DNA from: Buddleja alternifolia
Taxonomy: Eukaryota; Streptophyta; Magnoliopsida; Lamiales; Scrophulariaceae
Direction of reading: 5' to 3'
Length of the DNA: 64,000 nt
Assembly: GCA_019426215.1 (NCBI GenBank)
Contig: CM033402.1
Location: 22,888,104 to 22,952,103, forward strand
A model generated the notes under the pieces. The model had not been told where the DNA came from, did not search any database, and was given only the letters and a program-made list of their open reading frames with translations. Positions 35,274 to 47,559 of the stretch are shown here, piece by piece (within the stretch, counting starts at the first letter, position 1; each line of letters begins with the position of its first letter). A program made the translations under genes and the position numbers.

Positions 35274-37877
35274 GATGATGGCAATACTTACTCTTTTATA
35301 GTTCAAGAGTTAGAAAACCAAAGTAAATGTTAGCATTGAAAGGTTAGATAGTTAGTTAAGGTTAGTTAAGCCTTAACAAGATGTTTTAGCTGAAAATGCA
35401 CTTCATTAAATATATCATGTAAAGTACAAGGCATTTAGAACTAAACTGAAAGTAAAAAGACAAGAATATAGATAATGCAAAAATAGGAGCTCTTAATGTC
35501 TTTTTGAGAGGTTTTGTCTCCTAAGCATCTTAGTCCTGATCGCTTCAGTAGGATTTTCTTCAAGAGCAATCATAGCTGCATGATCTTTGTCAATGACATT
35601 CTTCTTCTCTATCTTCTGTCTCTCTTGATAAGCTATAAAATGTTTCTCCCACTCACTCGGGTTGATACCAATATGCCTAAGACATATCCTGAATGCTCGA
35701 TTGAAATCTATCATCTTCTGCTCCTTGACTACAAGCTTCAAATCAGTAGGCTCTGGAAGAGGCGCTCGTTCAATGGGAATGCCAAACTGTTCAAGCAACG
35801 CTTGAGATGGCACTGGTAAATTAGAATACAAGGCAATTGGAGGGAACCCAGAAGTTCTATTAGGCGCTCCAGCTGCAGCTACCCAAGTGGGATATCTAGG
35901 CTCAGCTTTAAGAGGAGGTGGAGGAGGAAGTGTAACTTGACGCTTTGGTGGCAGAGGAGGATCTTGAACTCTTAAACTTGATGCTTTCCTCTTCTCCCCT
36001 TTCTTCTTTTCTTCCCCCTTATTGCCATCATCAGCCTTTATGAAATATTCTGTTAATAGGCTGACTTGACTAGCAATCTGAGCCATTGAAGCCTCTAATG
36101 TGTTGATGCGTTTATCGAAGTGTTCTTTTATGGCCAGTTGATTTGCCCTTATAGCGTTATTCATTTCTTGAAATTGCTTAAGACAAGCAACAACTGCAGC
36201 TTGAGCTGCACCACGCATATGAGCAACTTGAGCGCTCATATTTTGAGACTCAATTTTGGCCAAATCAGACTTTATCCAGTGGAGGGCTTCAGCATTCTGA
36301 GTGGCATGATCACTCACTTCTTCCAATACCTATTTCAACAGTGGCCCGAAAGATTTACTCACATATGAAGGAACCGCTTGAGTAGCCGATCGCTTGAACT
36401 TTGATGTGAACTTGAGTGAGTCGATGGATGGTTGATGTGTTGGATCAAAAGTTGTGGCTCATGTTTCAATTGGAAAATCCTCAGCAACATCAGGAACTGC
36501 TGTGATAGTAGGAATAGAAGCATCAGGTTGAACCTCTAGCGGAGACGCTTGAACTGGTTCCTCAACAGACGATGGAATAGTTGCCACTTCAATCTGAATA
36601 GTTGCTTCCTCAGGCACTGAAGTCAGGTGACTAAAATCAGTAAATTAGAAGTTCAACCTAGCTAAGTTTGTATTAGCATAGAAGTCCGTTGCACTATTCG
36701 ATAAGCTCTTCTAGTTGTTGTTGGGGCAAGCACAAAAATTGAATCAGTGTGCGAAGAGCACTATCGATAGCCCTCACCCACACTAGACCTAAGATGTCCA
36801 AAACGTGATTCGAAAACAATCTGTACTTCGCATGTGGGATCTAAAAAAGAATATCAGTACGATTGTTTTGAGAGAAAGCTATAATTTGAGTTGTTGGAAG
36901 ACGCTTGGACTCAGGTACATACAACCTATAGTATTCTTCCAAATACAGATAGACGGCTTGAGCAATGCTCTAATTTTGCTCCAGCAGTGTGAGCACAAAT
37001 TCGTAATGTTCGCTCACTTCCTTCCTAACTATTGAGAGCAATGGATAACCATGGAAGGGTCTGATTGAAGTTTCGTCTGATTTCCTTGAATTGGTTGTGA
37101 AGATCTTGTAGAAGTGTGTCATTGGAGACAAAAGCTTCAACATCAGCCTAAAGTTATCATCACAACGACTAGGAGAGATTGATATATCTGAAATCTATTT
37201 AGTCCCACTGGATGATGCTTGGGCGCAGAACTGAAGCGGAGTAACTGCAAGCCTGTGTAAAACTTGGCGCAGAAATCTCTCTACTGGTTGTTGGATGCTC
37301 GGCAGCTGATCAATTGGTGCCACTTTCTGTTGACGCTTCTCTAGGCAGTACTTGGCAAACTGACGTTTCTTGTCATGCATGTGCATGCCGAATAGATGTG
37401 GAGCTTTGACCAAGTCCTGAAAAGTGCAACGATTGCCCATGTACGCTTCGTACTAGTTAACTTCGTTCATGCAGTGGTCTATCCCTGCATTCACAATGGC
37501 CCGAATTCCTTCATGGTAACTGTCTCCGATTGATTCAAATTTGTATCTGTAGCTGGCAATCCATACGACGAAATGACGCTTATTCTTCCATAACTGAAGT
37601 GGGTTTTTTGCACTTACATTCTTGAGACTATGTGCCACTACTAGATAATGTGTATATCTTTCTCCGTTCAAGATTCTTCAGAAGGATTGAGACACTCCAC
37701 AGGGAGACGCTCATAGATGTGGATCTTAAAGTTCCTAGGAGCAAAACCAGAAGGTCTGCTATGCCCCTCATCTAAGAAGTAAGCTAGATCTACATCAGCA
37801 CTTGGAGTTCTCGCACTGAGTCGCCTCTCATGGATTAGGATAGATGCTCAAATTTGATCCATGGGCTGATCAGTTGC

Positions 37878-39199
37878 TGACACGACAAAATCCTAGCAAG
37901 AGAACTAGGTCGCGTAAGTAGTAAAGTGGATGTTTAAGTCCGGGGTTATCGTATCCACAGGGACAACTATAATCTAAGTACCGGGACTATTGTATTACTC
38001 AATTCTAAGTTAGATCGGTCGATAAAAGGTTGATTTTAACTAATTACTTAAGTTAATTACTAAAATAGTTTATAACCAAATAAGTGGAAGAAATGATAGA
38101 AGAGAAGCGATTAAGGCACATGGTTCAACCATTTATGTATTTCGATTTTGATTAAGGTTCTATTGGATTATTAGATGGATTTAGCCAAGGCGAAATTCCC
38201 TAACATACGTACTACCCAATCTCTTGGCATAGCAACCCTACCTTAGTTAACGATTTCCTATATATCTCTATATGAAAACCCGTCTTAACAAAGATGCATT
38301 TAAGGTCTAGGAATTCCCCACGTGAATGGAAAGCCACCTAAATAAACCGAGTCTATCTCTAGTCGTTTTAACTATAGGGTATTCAATGTTTATATCTTCC
38401 CTAGGTTATTATCTCTCGATCTCTAACCTAGGCATTTTATCGAACACTTGGTGATCAAACAAGCGAAGCATTGAGCTCAACTATTGAATACATAGCTAAA
38501 ACCAAAATTAATCCAATAAACACCAACAAATCAATAATCAAAATAACATAAATGGCCTATCCATGGCCTCAATCAAACAAGTTTAGCTCATATTCATGTC
38601 AAAAGTGCAAAAATAAATCATACAAGTCATAAGAGGTTTGAACAAATTCAAGAACTAAATATGTAAAAACTCCCTAATTCTTGTAGAGATGTGGATTCCT
38701 CGTTGAATTCTCCGTCTTATCACGAATCCGGGCCTTCAAGTAGACGTTTTGACCTTCAAAATCACTCTCCCAAGCTCCCTCTCCCTCTCTTTTGGCGTGG
38801 CTGCTGCTATCTATGGTGAGTTAGGGTAAAAAATGGCTAAAAGAGGTATTTATAGGCCAACACTGCCGCCTCGAATGCCGCGGCGTTGGCTTGTTGAACG
38901 CCGCGGCGTTGGCTACTGCTTGTGAACGCCGAGGCGTTCGCTTGTTGAACGCCGTGGCATTGGCTGCTGCTTGTGAACGCCGCGGCGTTCGCTTGTTGAA
39001 CGCCGCGGCGTTGCCTTGAAAAGTTCCAAAAATTGTTTCATTTTGCCTTCGGTTCTTGCTCTTTCCTCCGGCTGTTAACCCAATCTGAAAAGTCAAAGCA
39101 AACCAGGTTCAAAGCATCATATGTGATCAAATTATTAAAGAAACAATCAAAATCAAGTTGATAAAAGGGGTAAAACTTGTGTAAAAATAACATATATCA
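37878..39199 (-). mobile_element. Solo LTR of an Athila-like gypsy element
   Basis: On the minus strand it starts TGATATATGTTATTTTTACA and ends TTTTGTCGTGTCA, with the target duplication GTTGC at 37873-37877 and 39200-39204. The order of motifs near its end (GTCCCTGTGG, then CCCCGGACTT, then CTTGCTAGGA, then GTGTCA) parallels the Athila LTR at 53680-53779, so it is a diverged relative. It interrupts the third ORF of the SIRE element. A tract of six GC-rich palindromes lies at 38874-39012. Confidence 0.85.
38874..39012. repeat. Six AACGCCGCGGCGTT palindromes with alternating 23/28-bp spacing
   Basis: Copies start at 38874, 38897, 38925, 38948, 38976 and 38999, so the intervals are 23, 28, 23, 28 and 23 bp. 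Two have a changed centre (GCCGAGGC, GCCGTGGC), and the first carries AATGCC. The linkers alternate between GGCTTGTTG or CGCTTGTTG and a longer form ending GCTTGTG. The unit is therefore 51 bp with two palindromes. Confidence 0.9.
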
Positions 39200-40854
39200 G
39201 TTGCAATAGCCATGTAATATGCTTTCTCTATGTCCGTCAATTCAGTACTGAACAGCATATCACAGATAGAATGATCTCTTTCTATCAGCATGGCCACTTT
39301 ATTTTTTGCGACTATGTATCTTTCTTCATTGTAACCAGCAGGAATGAAGTTTTCTTCAGAGGCTAGTGGCATGTAATTGATTGAGTGATCAATCGTCTTG
39401 AGTAGACTCAGCTTGAAGAAATGCCTTGGTCATGTAACTTCCTCAGTAAAGCTCTAACTTTCTGAGTGTGCCTCAGTTATGACCGCAGAGGTGAGTGATG
39501 GTTGGACCCCTTCTGCAGTTGGTTCCTCGGCATCCACAGCTATACTAGCTGCAACATCTTTTGCGAGTGCTTGAATATCATCTAGAATAAGAGCTGTAGC
39601 ATAGAAACTATCCTCTATAAGAGAGGAATCTTCTATAGATGTAGGAATAGAAATGTTGTGGGAAGAAATAAACTTACCCTGAGAACTGGTCTCAATAGTA
39701 GTTTCCTGAGCGCTTGGCTCAACAAACTTAGGCTTTTCAGGAGTAGAAGCAGATGGACGCTTTACTGATCCTCTGGGTCACGTGAAGATTTTCTTGACAT
39801 TGACCCCTTCGATCGATTTGATCAGATGGACTGGAGGAGCAGCTGGTTCTTCTTCAAAATTGATCTTCTTCATTATAGTTTCCAGCTTCTGTCTCTTGAT
39901 CAGAGGAATTTTGTCCTCCACATCCTCATCAGTTTCTTCCTCATCAACAACTTTAAGAGGAGAAATTGGAGCCTTGAGCTTTCTTGGAGCCCTTTTCTTC
40001 TGCATAGTCAGACGCTCCATGGTTTCTTTTGGCGCAGGACACTCAGCTTCCTCATCGGACGCTTCGCGTACCACTTGACGCTCTGACAATGGTCTCGTAG
40101 CACCACCAACTCTTGGAGGGTTGACAAAATTTGTCAAAATCCTCTTCCCCAACAGCTTGGCCTTGGCCAAAGGGAGCCAAGAAGAGTGAAAACATCCTAC
40201 TCGATACAACAGATCACTCAAAATAATTCCATATGGCTTGTTTGTGGTGCTCAAACAGTCCCTAAACTTTCCAAACACATTCTCGCTCCAGTTGATCTTG
40301 ATATTGAGGAGTGTGGCTGTCATCATCTAAAATTGCATCGGGTTGACCTTGTCGAAGGTTCCCATTTGGCACTTGATAATCTTGCTGCAAAAATCAGCCA
40401 ATAGTCTGTACTTTGGTACTATTTCTTTCTTTTCCAAGTACTGCTTGTATGGTATACCATCATATGCACTCATCGTAATCCACGCTTCTTGGATTTGCTC
40501 TTCAGTAATATAGTCCAATGCCTCACCTTCATTGGGCAAATTGAAGTTCTCGGCAATAGAAGAAGCAGAAAAGACAAATTCCTTTGGAGACTCTTTCTTG
40601 GACAGAGAAAAGAGGCAAGAGATAGACTTCTTATCCTCTGAGAGTTTAGCAGTTTTTCAGAAGGTATCCACCTCAGTAGCAAATAAGTAAGAGTACTTCG
40701 TCAAGAACGTTTGAATCCCAGCCATGGCTACAGAGTCCATCATATCTGTCATGTGGATCTGATTCTGCTCGTATAGAAATTTCCAGTCCACCACAAGGCC
40801 TTCAGTAACCTTGATGGTGTTTTCAGCAGTATTTGCGGATTTTTTGGGTGCCAT

Positions 40855-41670
40855 TGAAAGTGTTTGAAAGAGATGAAACAGAGATTCGCTTTGAGAGAGA
40901 GAGAGAGAGAGTATTTTTGCAGATAGCTTTGAGTAAAAAGTGAATAATTTTTTTGCAAAAATTTGTTTTAAATGACATAGTTGAAAAGTGCGCTTTCTCG
41001 TCTCACTAAGATTTTGACACATGTAAAGTTCATGAATCTCAGCCATCATTTTTATTAACTGCAAATGCGAGTTTTTTGGCAAGAGAGAGAAGTTACATTT
41101 GGTAACTCCCATATATAAAAGATTTGAGGTCCGAATTAAATTTGAAAAACGTTTGATGTATTCAGAGTGTAACGCACGCGCTCATAGTACACTGACACGC
41201 ATACAAACATGTACTTACTCTGAACCGTTATTTTGAAAAGTTTTTGATTACTTGCCAGTTTGATGTGATTCGAGCATGTGAATGAAGATCAAATTAATTT
41301 TTGAGTCTATCGATCATGTCACTTAGTCATTGAAAAGTTATGCATGAATTTCATAAAATATTTATATTAAGTGTTGAGGGAAATAAGTTCAAGGCTTAAC
41401 ATATACCACTTGCAAGATTTAAGTTGACGCTTGAGATTAAATTCCTTTTATGTTTGAGCGTCCAACATATCATGCACAAATAATATTAAGCGTTGATGAT
41501 CTATGCATATGAAAGTTTTTGATCATTGACGCTTATAGGAGTGTACAAGCACAATTTTAAGGTTCCCCCTAAATTTGATAACTTGTAACAACTTTTCAAG
41601 AAAAACTTATATATAAATAAAGTGGATTCCCCCTAATATTGTATGTCGAATAAAGAATGATGTATAGTGA
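40855..41670 (-). other. Noncoding stretch between pol and the third ORF of the SIRE element
   Basis: No gene is seen. It contains a GA microsatellite at 40893-40912, just upstream of the third-ORF start, and two internal purine tracts near 41566 and 41632 (minus orientation). Part of the stretch (41350-41670) is conserved in the deletion derivative at 23371-23720. That conservation suggests a cis-acting role, possibly a promoter or splice region for the third ORF. Confidence 0.5.
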
Positions 41671-43330
41671 TTAAGCATTTAAATCGATCATACCTAGTTC
41701 ACTTCTTAAAGTGAGAAAGCGTTGTTCGTTGAGAACTTTGGTGAAGATATCTGCCAGTTGTTTCTCAGTACCAATTAAATGCATGGATATATCTTTCTTT
41801 TGAACATGGTCACGAAGAAAATGGTATCTAATGTCAGTGTGTTTAGCTCTGGAATGAAGAACAGGGTTTTGAATCATGGCTAGGGCGCTTTGGTTATCAC
41901 AATGAATGGGGGTTGGACCTAGGTTTATACCATAATCTCTAAGTAGTTGCCTCATCCATAAAACTTGTGCACAAAACCTCCCAGAAGCTACTTACTCGAC
42001 TTTAGCGGTAGAAGTTACTATGGATTGTTGTTTCTTACTATGCCATGAAACTAACCTATCACCTAGAAATGGACATGTACCACCAGTACTCTTACGATCT
42101 ATTTTGCAACCTGCAAAATATGCATCTGAGTAACCAATTAGCTCAAAAGGAGAGTCCCTTGGATACCATAAGCCCACATTTTGTGTGCCTTTTAGGTAAT
42201 TAAGGATTCTCTTGGCAGCAATTAGGTGTGACTCTCTAGGATTAGCTTGAAAGCGTGCAACATGCATATCGATAACAAAATATCAGGTCTACTAGCAGTA
42301 AGATAAAGAAGTGATCCAATGATACCTCTATAATTAGTGATATCAACCTTTTTCCCACTTTCATCTTTATCTATCTTAAGCCTTTGGCTCATTGGAATTT
42401 CTGAAGATGATGTATTTTCCATACCAAATTTCTTAATCATATCTCGTATATGTTTAGCTTGGTTAATAAATATGCCATTAGGGAGTTTTTTAACTTATAA
42501 TCCTAATAAGAAAGTTAATTTACCCATCATGCGCATTTCAAATTGTTCTTGCATCATTTTCAAAAATTTCTCACAGAGACGCTTGTTAGTAGAACCAAAT
42601 ATAATATCATCAACATAAATTTGGACTAAGAGAATATCTTCGTCATTGGTAATTTTAAATAACGTTGTATCAACACTGCCTTTTGAAAAGTCTTTACCAA
42701 TAAGAAAAATAGCGAGAGTGTCATACCATGCTCGGGGTGCTTGTTTAAGCCCAAAAAGTGCTTTATCTAGCTTATAGACCATACCCTTACCATGGCTGTT
42801 GATGAATCCGGGTGGTTGCTCCACATATACCTCTTCTTGGAGTTTACCATTCAGGAAGGCACTCTTCACGTCCATCTGATACACTATAAACTTGTTGAAT
42901 GCTGCATACGCTAGAAACATACGAATTGCTTCAAGATCGAGGACAGGAGCATATGTCTCATAAAAATCAATACCCTCTTCTTGGCACTAACCTTAAGCAA
43001 CGAGTCTGGCCTTGTTTCTTATCACAGTGCCATTCTCATCCATCTTGTTTCTATAAACCCATTTAGTCCTAATAACTCTTGGGTGAGTTGTCCTTGGTAC
43101 TAGCGTCCAAACCTTACTACGGTCAAACTGATTAAGCTCTTCTTGCATGGCCTCAATCCAACTTGGATCACTTAGTGCTTCATCCACTTTTTTAGGTTCT
43201 ATTTGAGATAAGAAGCTAGCAAACATGGCCTCATTGAATGTAACGGTCCTAGTCCTCATAGGCGCTCCAATATCTCCAATAATTTGCCTAGGTGGATGAT
43301 CACGTAGCCATAGTCTATCAGGTTAGAATG
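41671..43330 (-). pseudogene. SIRE-like reverse transcriptase and RNase H, broken
   Basis: Copies element RNA into DNA and removes the RNA strand. From the right: RT entry (RTKWVYRNKMDENG, about 43040), the motif [17 protein letters not shown] (about 42845), [11 protein letters not shown], the catalytic YVDD at 42606-42617 followed by FGSTN, then SYAGCK-like and KIDRKSTGGT RNase H sequence and the terminal ADIFTKVL. The end is GMIDLNA at 41671. Two stops near 42985-42995, one near 42482 and a frameshift around 42250 inactivate it. All key motifs can still be read. Confidence 0.9.
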
Positions 43331-44460
43331 GGTTAAGAGGTTGAATAGGTGCTTGAAGATCAGATGCTTGACTACCCTCTTGCGCAGACGCTTCAAGTTC
43401 ACAGATTCTACCTTGCTCTTGATGATCACTCTCTTCATGACCATTAACATATCTTACACTATTGTCCATAATAACCTCACGAGTAATCTTAGGAGCGGGC
43501 ACCAAGATCTCATCATAGTCGTCACTATCATCATCAATGGTAATCTTAGATGCTTGATGACATAGATCTTCAACTCCTACATCATTTATATTAACCTTAC
43601 TTGATTCTTGGTTAGCATTTTGACCTTGTTGAGGATGCGAAAGTTCTTCCATTCTTGGTATAGCCTAGAAAGATTCCCTTATCTACTTTAGGATCAAATG
43701 TCTTTAGGTTTTGGATCCATTATTATGGATAAAACATTTAGAACCAAAGACATGAAATATGAAACATTAGGCATACGTCCCTTCCATAGTTCATATGGAG
43801 TTTTCCCATGCTGTTTGTTGATCATGCACTAGTTTTGAGTATAACATGCAGTGTTGATCACTTCGGCCTGAAACTTTGGAACAAGCTTGGACTCTACTAA
43901 CATCGTCCTAGCAACTTCTTTGAGCGTTCTGTTCTGGCGCTCAGCAACACCATTCTGTTGGGGAGTTCTTGGAGCTGAATACTCATGATGTATTCCATTC
44001 TCTGCATAAAACCTCTCAACAACCTTGTTAGTAAACTCAGTACCATGATCGCTCCTTATTCTTGCAACCTTAAGATTTTTCAATGTTTGAAGTTGCCGAA
44101 TAAGCGTTGTTAACTTGTCACATGTTTCATCTTTGGATGAGAGAAATTCCACCCTAGTAAATCAAGAGAAATCATCTACTATCACCAAAGTATACGTTTT
44201 ACCCCCTTACACTGATCGTTTTAATGGGTTCAACTGATCCATATGAAGTAGTTCAAGTATCCTAGAGGTAGATAGACAAGGTTTTCTCTTAAAAGATGAT
44301 TTAACTTGTTTGCCCATTTGACAAGTGTCACAGAGGCGATCCTTATGAAATGGTCCTTTAGGCAATCCCTCTACAAGATTTAGCGTTATAAGCTGAGAGA
44401 TTGCTTTTAAGTTTAGGTGATTCATTTTTCTATGCCATAACCAACCCATTTAAGATTCAC
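43331..44460 (-). pseudogene. SIRE-like integrase, broken
   Basis: HHCC zinc region LWHRKMNHLNLKAISQLI ... LCDTCQMGK (44270-44449). Core with Asp in RSDHGTEF (about 44030) and Glu in NGVAERQNRTL (about 43945). The C-terminal domain and acidic linker extend to about 43331. A TGA in the DDFSR segment near 44162, a frameshift near 44215 and further changes after 43829 break the frame. The catalytic residues that are visible are intact. Confidence 0.9.
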
Positions 44461-45083
44461 TTTTAGCAATAAAACATGTTGGGTTGTTGTAAATTGTTGA
44501 ACCCCAATCTACCAAATATTTGTTCTTTTACCTTTCAATTTAGTAGATTTAGTCTTAGTGTCGTTTATATAGCAACAGTCGCTTTAGAATTTGACTTCAA
44601 AGCCTTTATCACAAAATTGACTTATGTTTAACAGATTGTTCTTAAGACCCTCAACATAGTAAACATCACTTATCATGACATTCCCCCTATGAACAGTACC
44701 TATACCTTTGGTTTTACCTTTGGAGTTGCAACCAAATACAACCTAAGGACCGTTGGCAGCTTAATAGTTGATAAAAGATCCTTGGAGTCTGTCATGTGCC
44801 TTGACGACCCGCTATCGATGTACCAAATAGATGTATCGGCTCTAGCTCTAGGTACCTGCAATCAAAAGGGCAGTTCTAGTTCTTTTTAGGTACCCATTGT
44901 TTCTTGGGTCCTTTCTCATTAGTAGCATTAGTATGAATCAGAACTTTCGGAACCCATATTTACTTGATCTTCATTGCGGGAGGATTAGCCTTTTTGGGTT
45001 TTGCCGTGTGCTGTGTGTGCTTTTTGGGTGTATAATAATATCCCCGATTATAGTAGTAATCATAATCATAGTCATAATCATAA
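44461..45083 (-). pseudogene. SIRE-like aspartic protease region, broken
   Basis: Encodes the copia protease signature DSGSSRHMT at 44802-44816, inside the sequence WYIDSGSSRHM. Protease cleaves the Gag-Pol polyprotein. Frameshifts separate it from gag and from integrase. Its upstream Tyr-rich gag tail is interrupted at 45083 by a MITE. Confidence 0.8.
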
Positions 45084-45447
45084 GGGATAATTGCAAATTA
45101 CCCCCTGCGTTAATTCGAAAATGCTAAAAACCCTCCTGTGTTAAATCAATATGCAAAACCCCCCTGTGTTAGTGTAAACCCTGCAAACACCTTTTTTCCG
45201 TTAGAAAATTGATCAAAATGAAGCCCTTAAGACATCCCTATACTTTTGGTTTGCAGTGAATTTCAACCCTATGGACGGTGCAAAGGTATAGGGATACTTT
45301 AAAGGCTAAAATTCGATCAATTTTTTCTCGGGGAAGGGGGTCAATACAGGGTTTACACTGACACAGGGAGGTTTTTGCACATTGATTTAACACAGGGGAT
45401 TTTTTAGCATTTTCGAATTAACACAAGGGGTAATTTGCAATTATCCC
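45084..45447. mobile_element. Foldback MITE, Mutator-like, with 9-bp target duplication
   Basis: The ends are long inverted repeats: GGGATAATTGCAAATTACCC at the left, matched by GGGTAATTTGCAATTATCCC at the right. The complementarity runs inward through TTAATTCGAAAATGCTAAAA and on towards the centre, so nearly all of the 364 bp can fold back. Flanks TAATCATAA (45075-45083) and TAATCAAAA (45448-45456) are a 9-bp duplication with one change, the size typical of MULEs. The empty site exists in the SIRE fragment near 3170-3195. It carries no coding capacity. Confidence 0.9.
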
Positions 45448-47506
45448 TAATCAAAATCATCATAGTATCGATAATATGATCTTGACCTTTGTAGATATTG
45501 ACGCTGGTATTTCCTTGGTACTGGCTTAGGGTGCACTTTTGGTGCTGGACGCTTAGCGTTTGATTCACAGTGGTCAGGTTTACCCTTAGCCTTCGGAGCG
45601 TTTGGGTGAACCTATCTTTGTGAGTTAATTGCTTTTGCCTTCCCTTTGCCTGAGTCAGCTTTGGCTTTCTCATTTGGCCTCGTACCATTGTCTCTTGGTT
45701 CATTTAGTGTTTGACTTTGTGAACCTTTCTCAACAAGGAAAACACCTTTTCCTTTGTTGTTCGCCGTAACATTAGATTTGTTTGGTTGTTTACCGAATTT
45801 ATTGCATCCTAAACTGGTCTTTTCTCCAAACAGTCTAGTTATTTGGGTCACATTATCCAACTTCCTTGAAGCTTTTGATAATGATGAGACGAGCTGCTCT
45901 GACTTGGCAAATTTGGCCATCAACTCAGCTTCTCTCTTGACTATTACATCAAGATCACTTTTCAAATTAGTTATCTCACTCTCAAGTGATTTGTTCTTCT
46001 CAATGCATTGTTGTTGAACTTGCAATTCTGCCTTGAGCGTTACGTTATCTCTTGTGAGTACTGATATGATATCGAAGTGATTTTGATATAATTTGGTGGC
46101 GACTTGACAATCTTTGTAATATTCATTTACTTTGTCAAGTAATTCATCATAAGAAAGAGGATAAGATAATTCAGTGTTTACCTCAGGGGAAGCTTCATTA
46201 TCTCTGGCCATAAGATAAATAAGCGTTGAGTCATCCACTGGTTCACCATCATCACTACTCTCCTCTGATGACTCCAAATCTTCAGGTGCGAACGCTTGTT
46301 CTGACTCCGCTAGCAAACCTTGTTGACGAATGTTGCTCTTAAATTGGTTTCTATCCAAGTAATCCTGCCTTGAAGGTGTAGATACGTTTGGATAAGGGCA
46401 ATTTACCTGGTAGTGCCCTGGTTTTCTGCAATTATAACAAAGATTAGTTTTCATCTTTTGTTCATTTGTTAACCTTGAAGTTTGTGGTTTTGAGACCACA
46501 GACACTGAGAAATTCTGAGTTAGAGACAGAGGCGCTTGGTATTAAACTAGCGTTGAGGGCTTAGAAGCAGAATACATGGGCACATGATACTGAGGCTCTG
46601 GTGTAGGAGAAGATGCTTGATATGAATTTTGTCCTTGATACTTAGAAACTTTTTTTTCATATCTCAGGAACTTCCTAAATCTATTAGCAATGCTAACTCC
46701 TCTTCCTCACTGACATCTGATGATTTTCCCTTATTACCAGATTTTCCTTTAATTGTTGCAATCAACACTCCATATTCAACTACTGGACTGCTTACAACAT
46801 CACTTGTAGAATTTAGTTCAAATTCGAATGCCTTAAGTTCTGAAAATGGTTCTTCTGGCATTAGATTATCCAAAATATTAGATTCTCTCATTGCTGTTGT
46901 TTTCATCAAGAATTTACTAGGGAGACTTCTAAAAATCTTAACCACCATTTTCTTGTTTTGTAAATCCATACCCAAAGATGTTAACTCTGTAACAAGAGCT
47001 GTAAATCTTATGTCCAATTGCTCTAACGTCTCATTGGGCAACATCTTAAAATAGTTAAGTCTTTCCTTGGTAATGGAGGGTTTGTTCTCTTTGATCTGTG
47101 TTGAACCACCACAAATTATGGCCAACTTATCCCATATTTCCTTAGTAGTATGACACGACTTGATCTTGTTGAATAAGTCGTCATTATCACCAATAGCCGT
47201 ATATAGGGAGTTACGACCAACATTGTCCAAATTTGCTCTTCGACACTCATCTTGAGACCATTTTTGCTTTGGCTTTTCCACAGAGCCATCTGGAGTTTCT
47301 TCTGTGGCTCCAGGTGCTCTAGTGATAACTTTGTATATTCGAATTGGTCCATCTAAAATAATATCGTACTTATCATCATCACATGAACAAAGGTATGTAA
47401 ATGCTTCGACTTTCCATGTGTCATAGTTTGACTCAGTCAATTTAGGAACTTTAGAAAATTCCACGGAAAACTTAAAGCAACTAGTTTTAGAAAAGGATTT
47501 AAACAA
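45448..47506 (-). pseudogene. SIRE-like gag, broken
   Basis: From the right: capsid region beginning KVPKLTESNYDTWKVEAF and running to about 46664, a frameshift, then the CCHC zinc knuckle CYNCRKPGHYQVNC (about 46398-46438). Next come an acidic region and a likely coiled coil (46100-45880, ELQVQQQCIEKNKSLESEIT), then a Lys-rich tail. The start is uncertain. An ATG at 47506 opens the frame, but the codon aligned with the ATG of the sister gag (22532) is GTG at 47462-47464. A further shift lies near 45611. Confidence 0.9.
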
Positions 47507-47543
47507 GCTCTTATACTTGGAAATTTTAAAATTTCAACTTTAA

Positions 47544-47557
47544 CCGCTCTGATACCA
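47544..47557 (-). promoter_or_regulatory. Primer binding site of the full-length SIRE element
   Basis: Minus strand TGGTATCAGAGCGG, two bases from the 5' LTR. Complementary to the initiator tRNA-Met 3' end. Confidence 0.9.
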
Positions 47558-47559
47558 CT

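Larger units (their letters stand above)
35493..40854 (-). pseudogene. Very long third ORF of the SIRE element, with a plant-retroelement domain
   Basis: The reading starts MAPKKSANTAENTIKVTEGL at 40854. It stays in one frame to the solo LTR at 39199, broken only by stops at about 40657, 40327, 39778 and 39417. After removing the solo LTR and one target copy, the final open stretch (36326-35493) is again in the same frame, although pieces near 37195-37671 are shifted. The total is about 1,340 codons. Segments at 40420-40190 (LLADFCSKIIKCQMGTFDKV and CLSTTNKPYGIILSDLL) match the pattern I know from the Pfam putative plant transposon protein family (PF20167). The C-terminal part has a likely coiled coil (AHMRGAAQAAVVACLKQFQE), then Lys-rich and Pro-rich stretches. 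I see no signal peptide or membrane segment, so an envelope role is not supported. Function unknown. Confidence 0.7.

Noticed and set aside
35493..40854. Envelope gene in the SIRE element
   Set aside because: Third ORFs of this lineage are often called env-like, but I see no signal peptide, membrane segment or fusion-type region.
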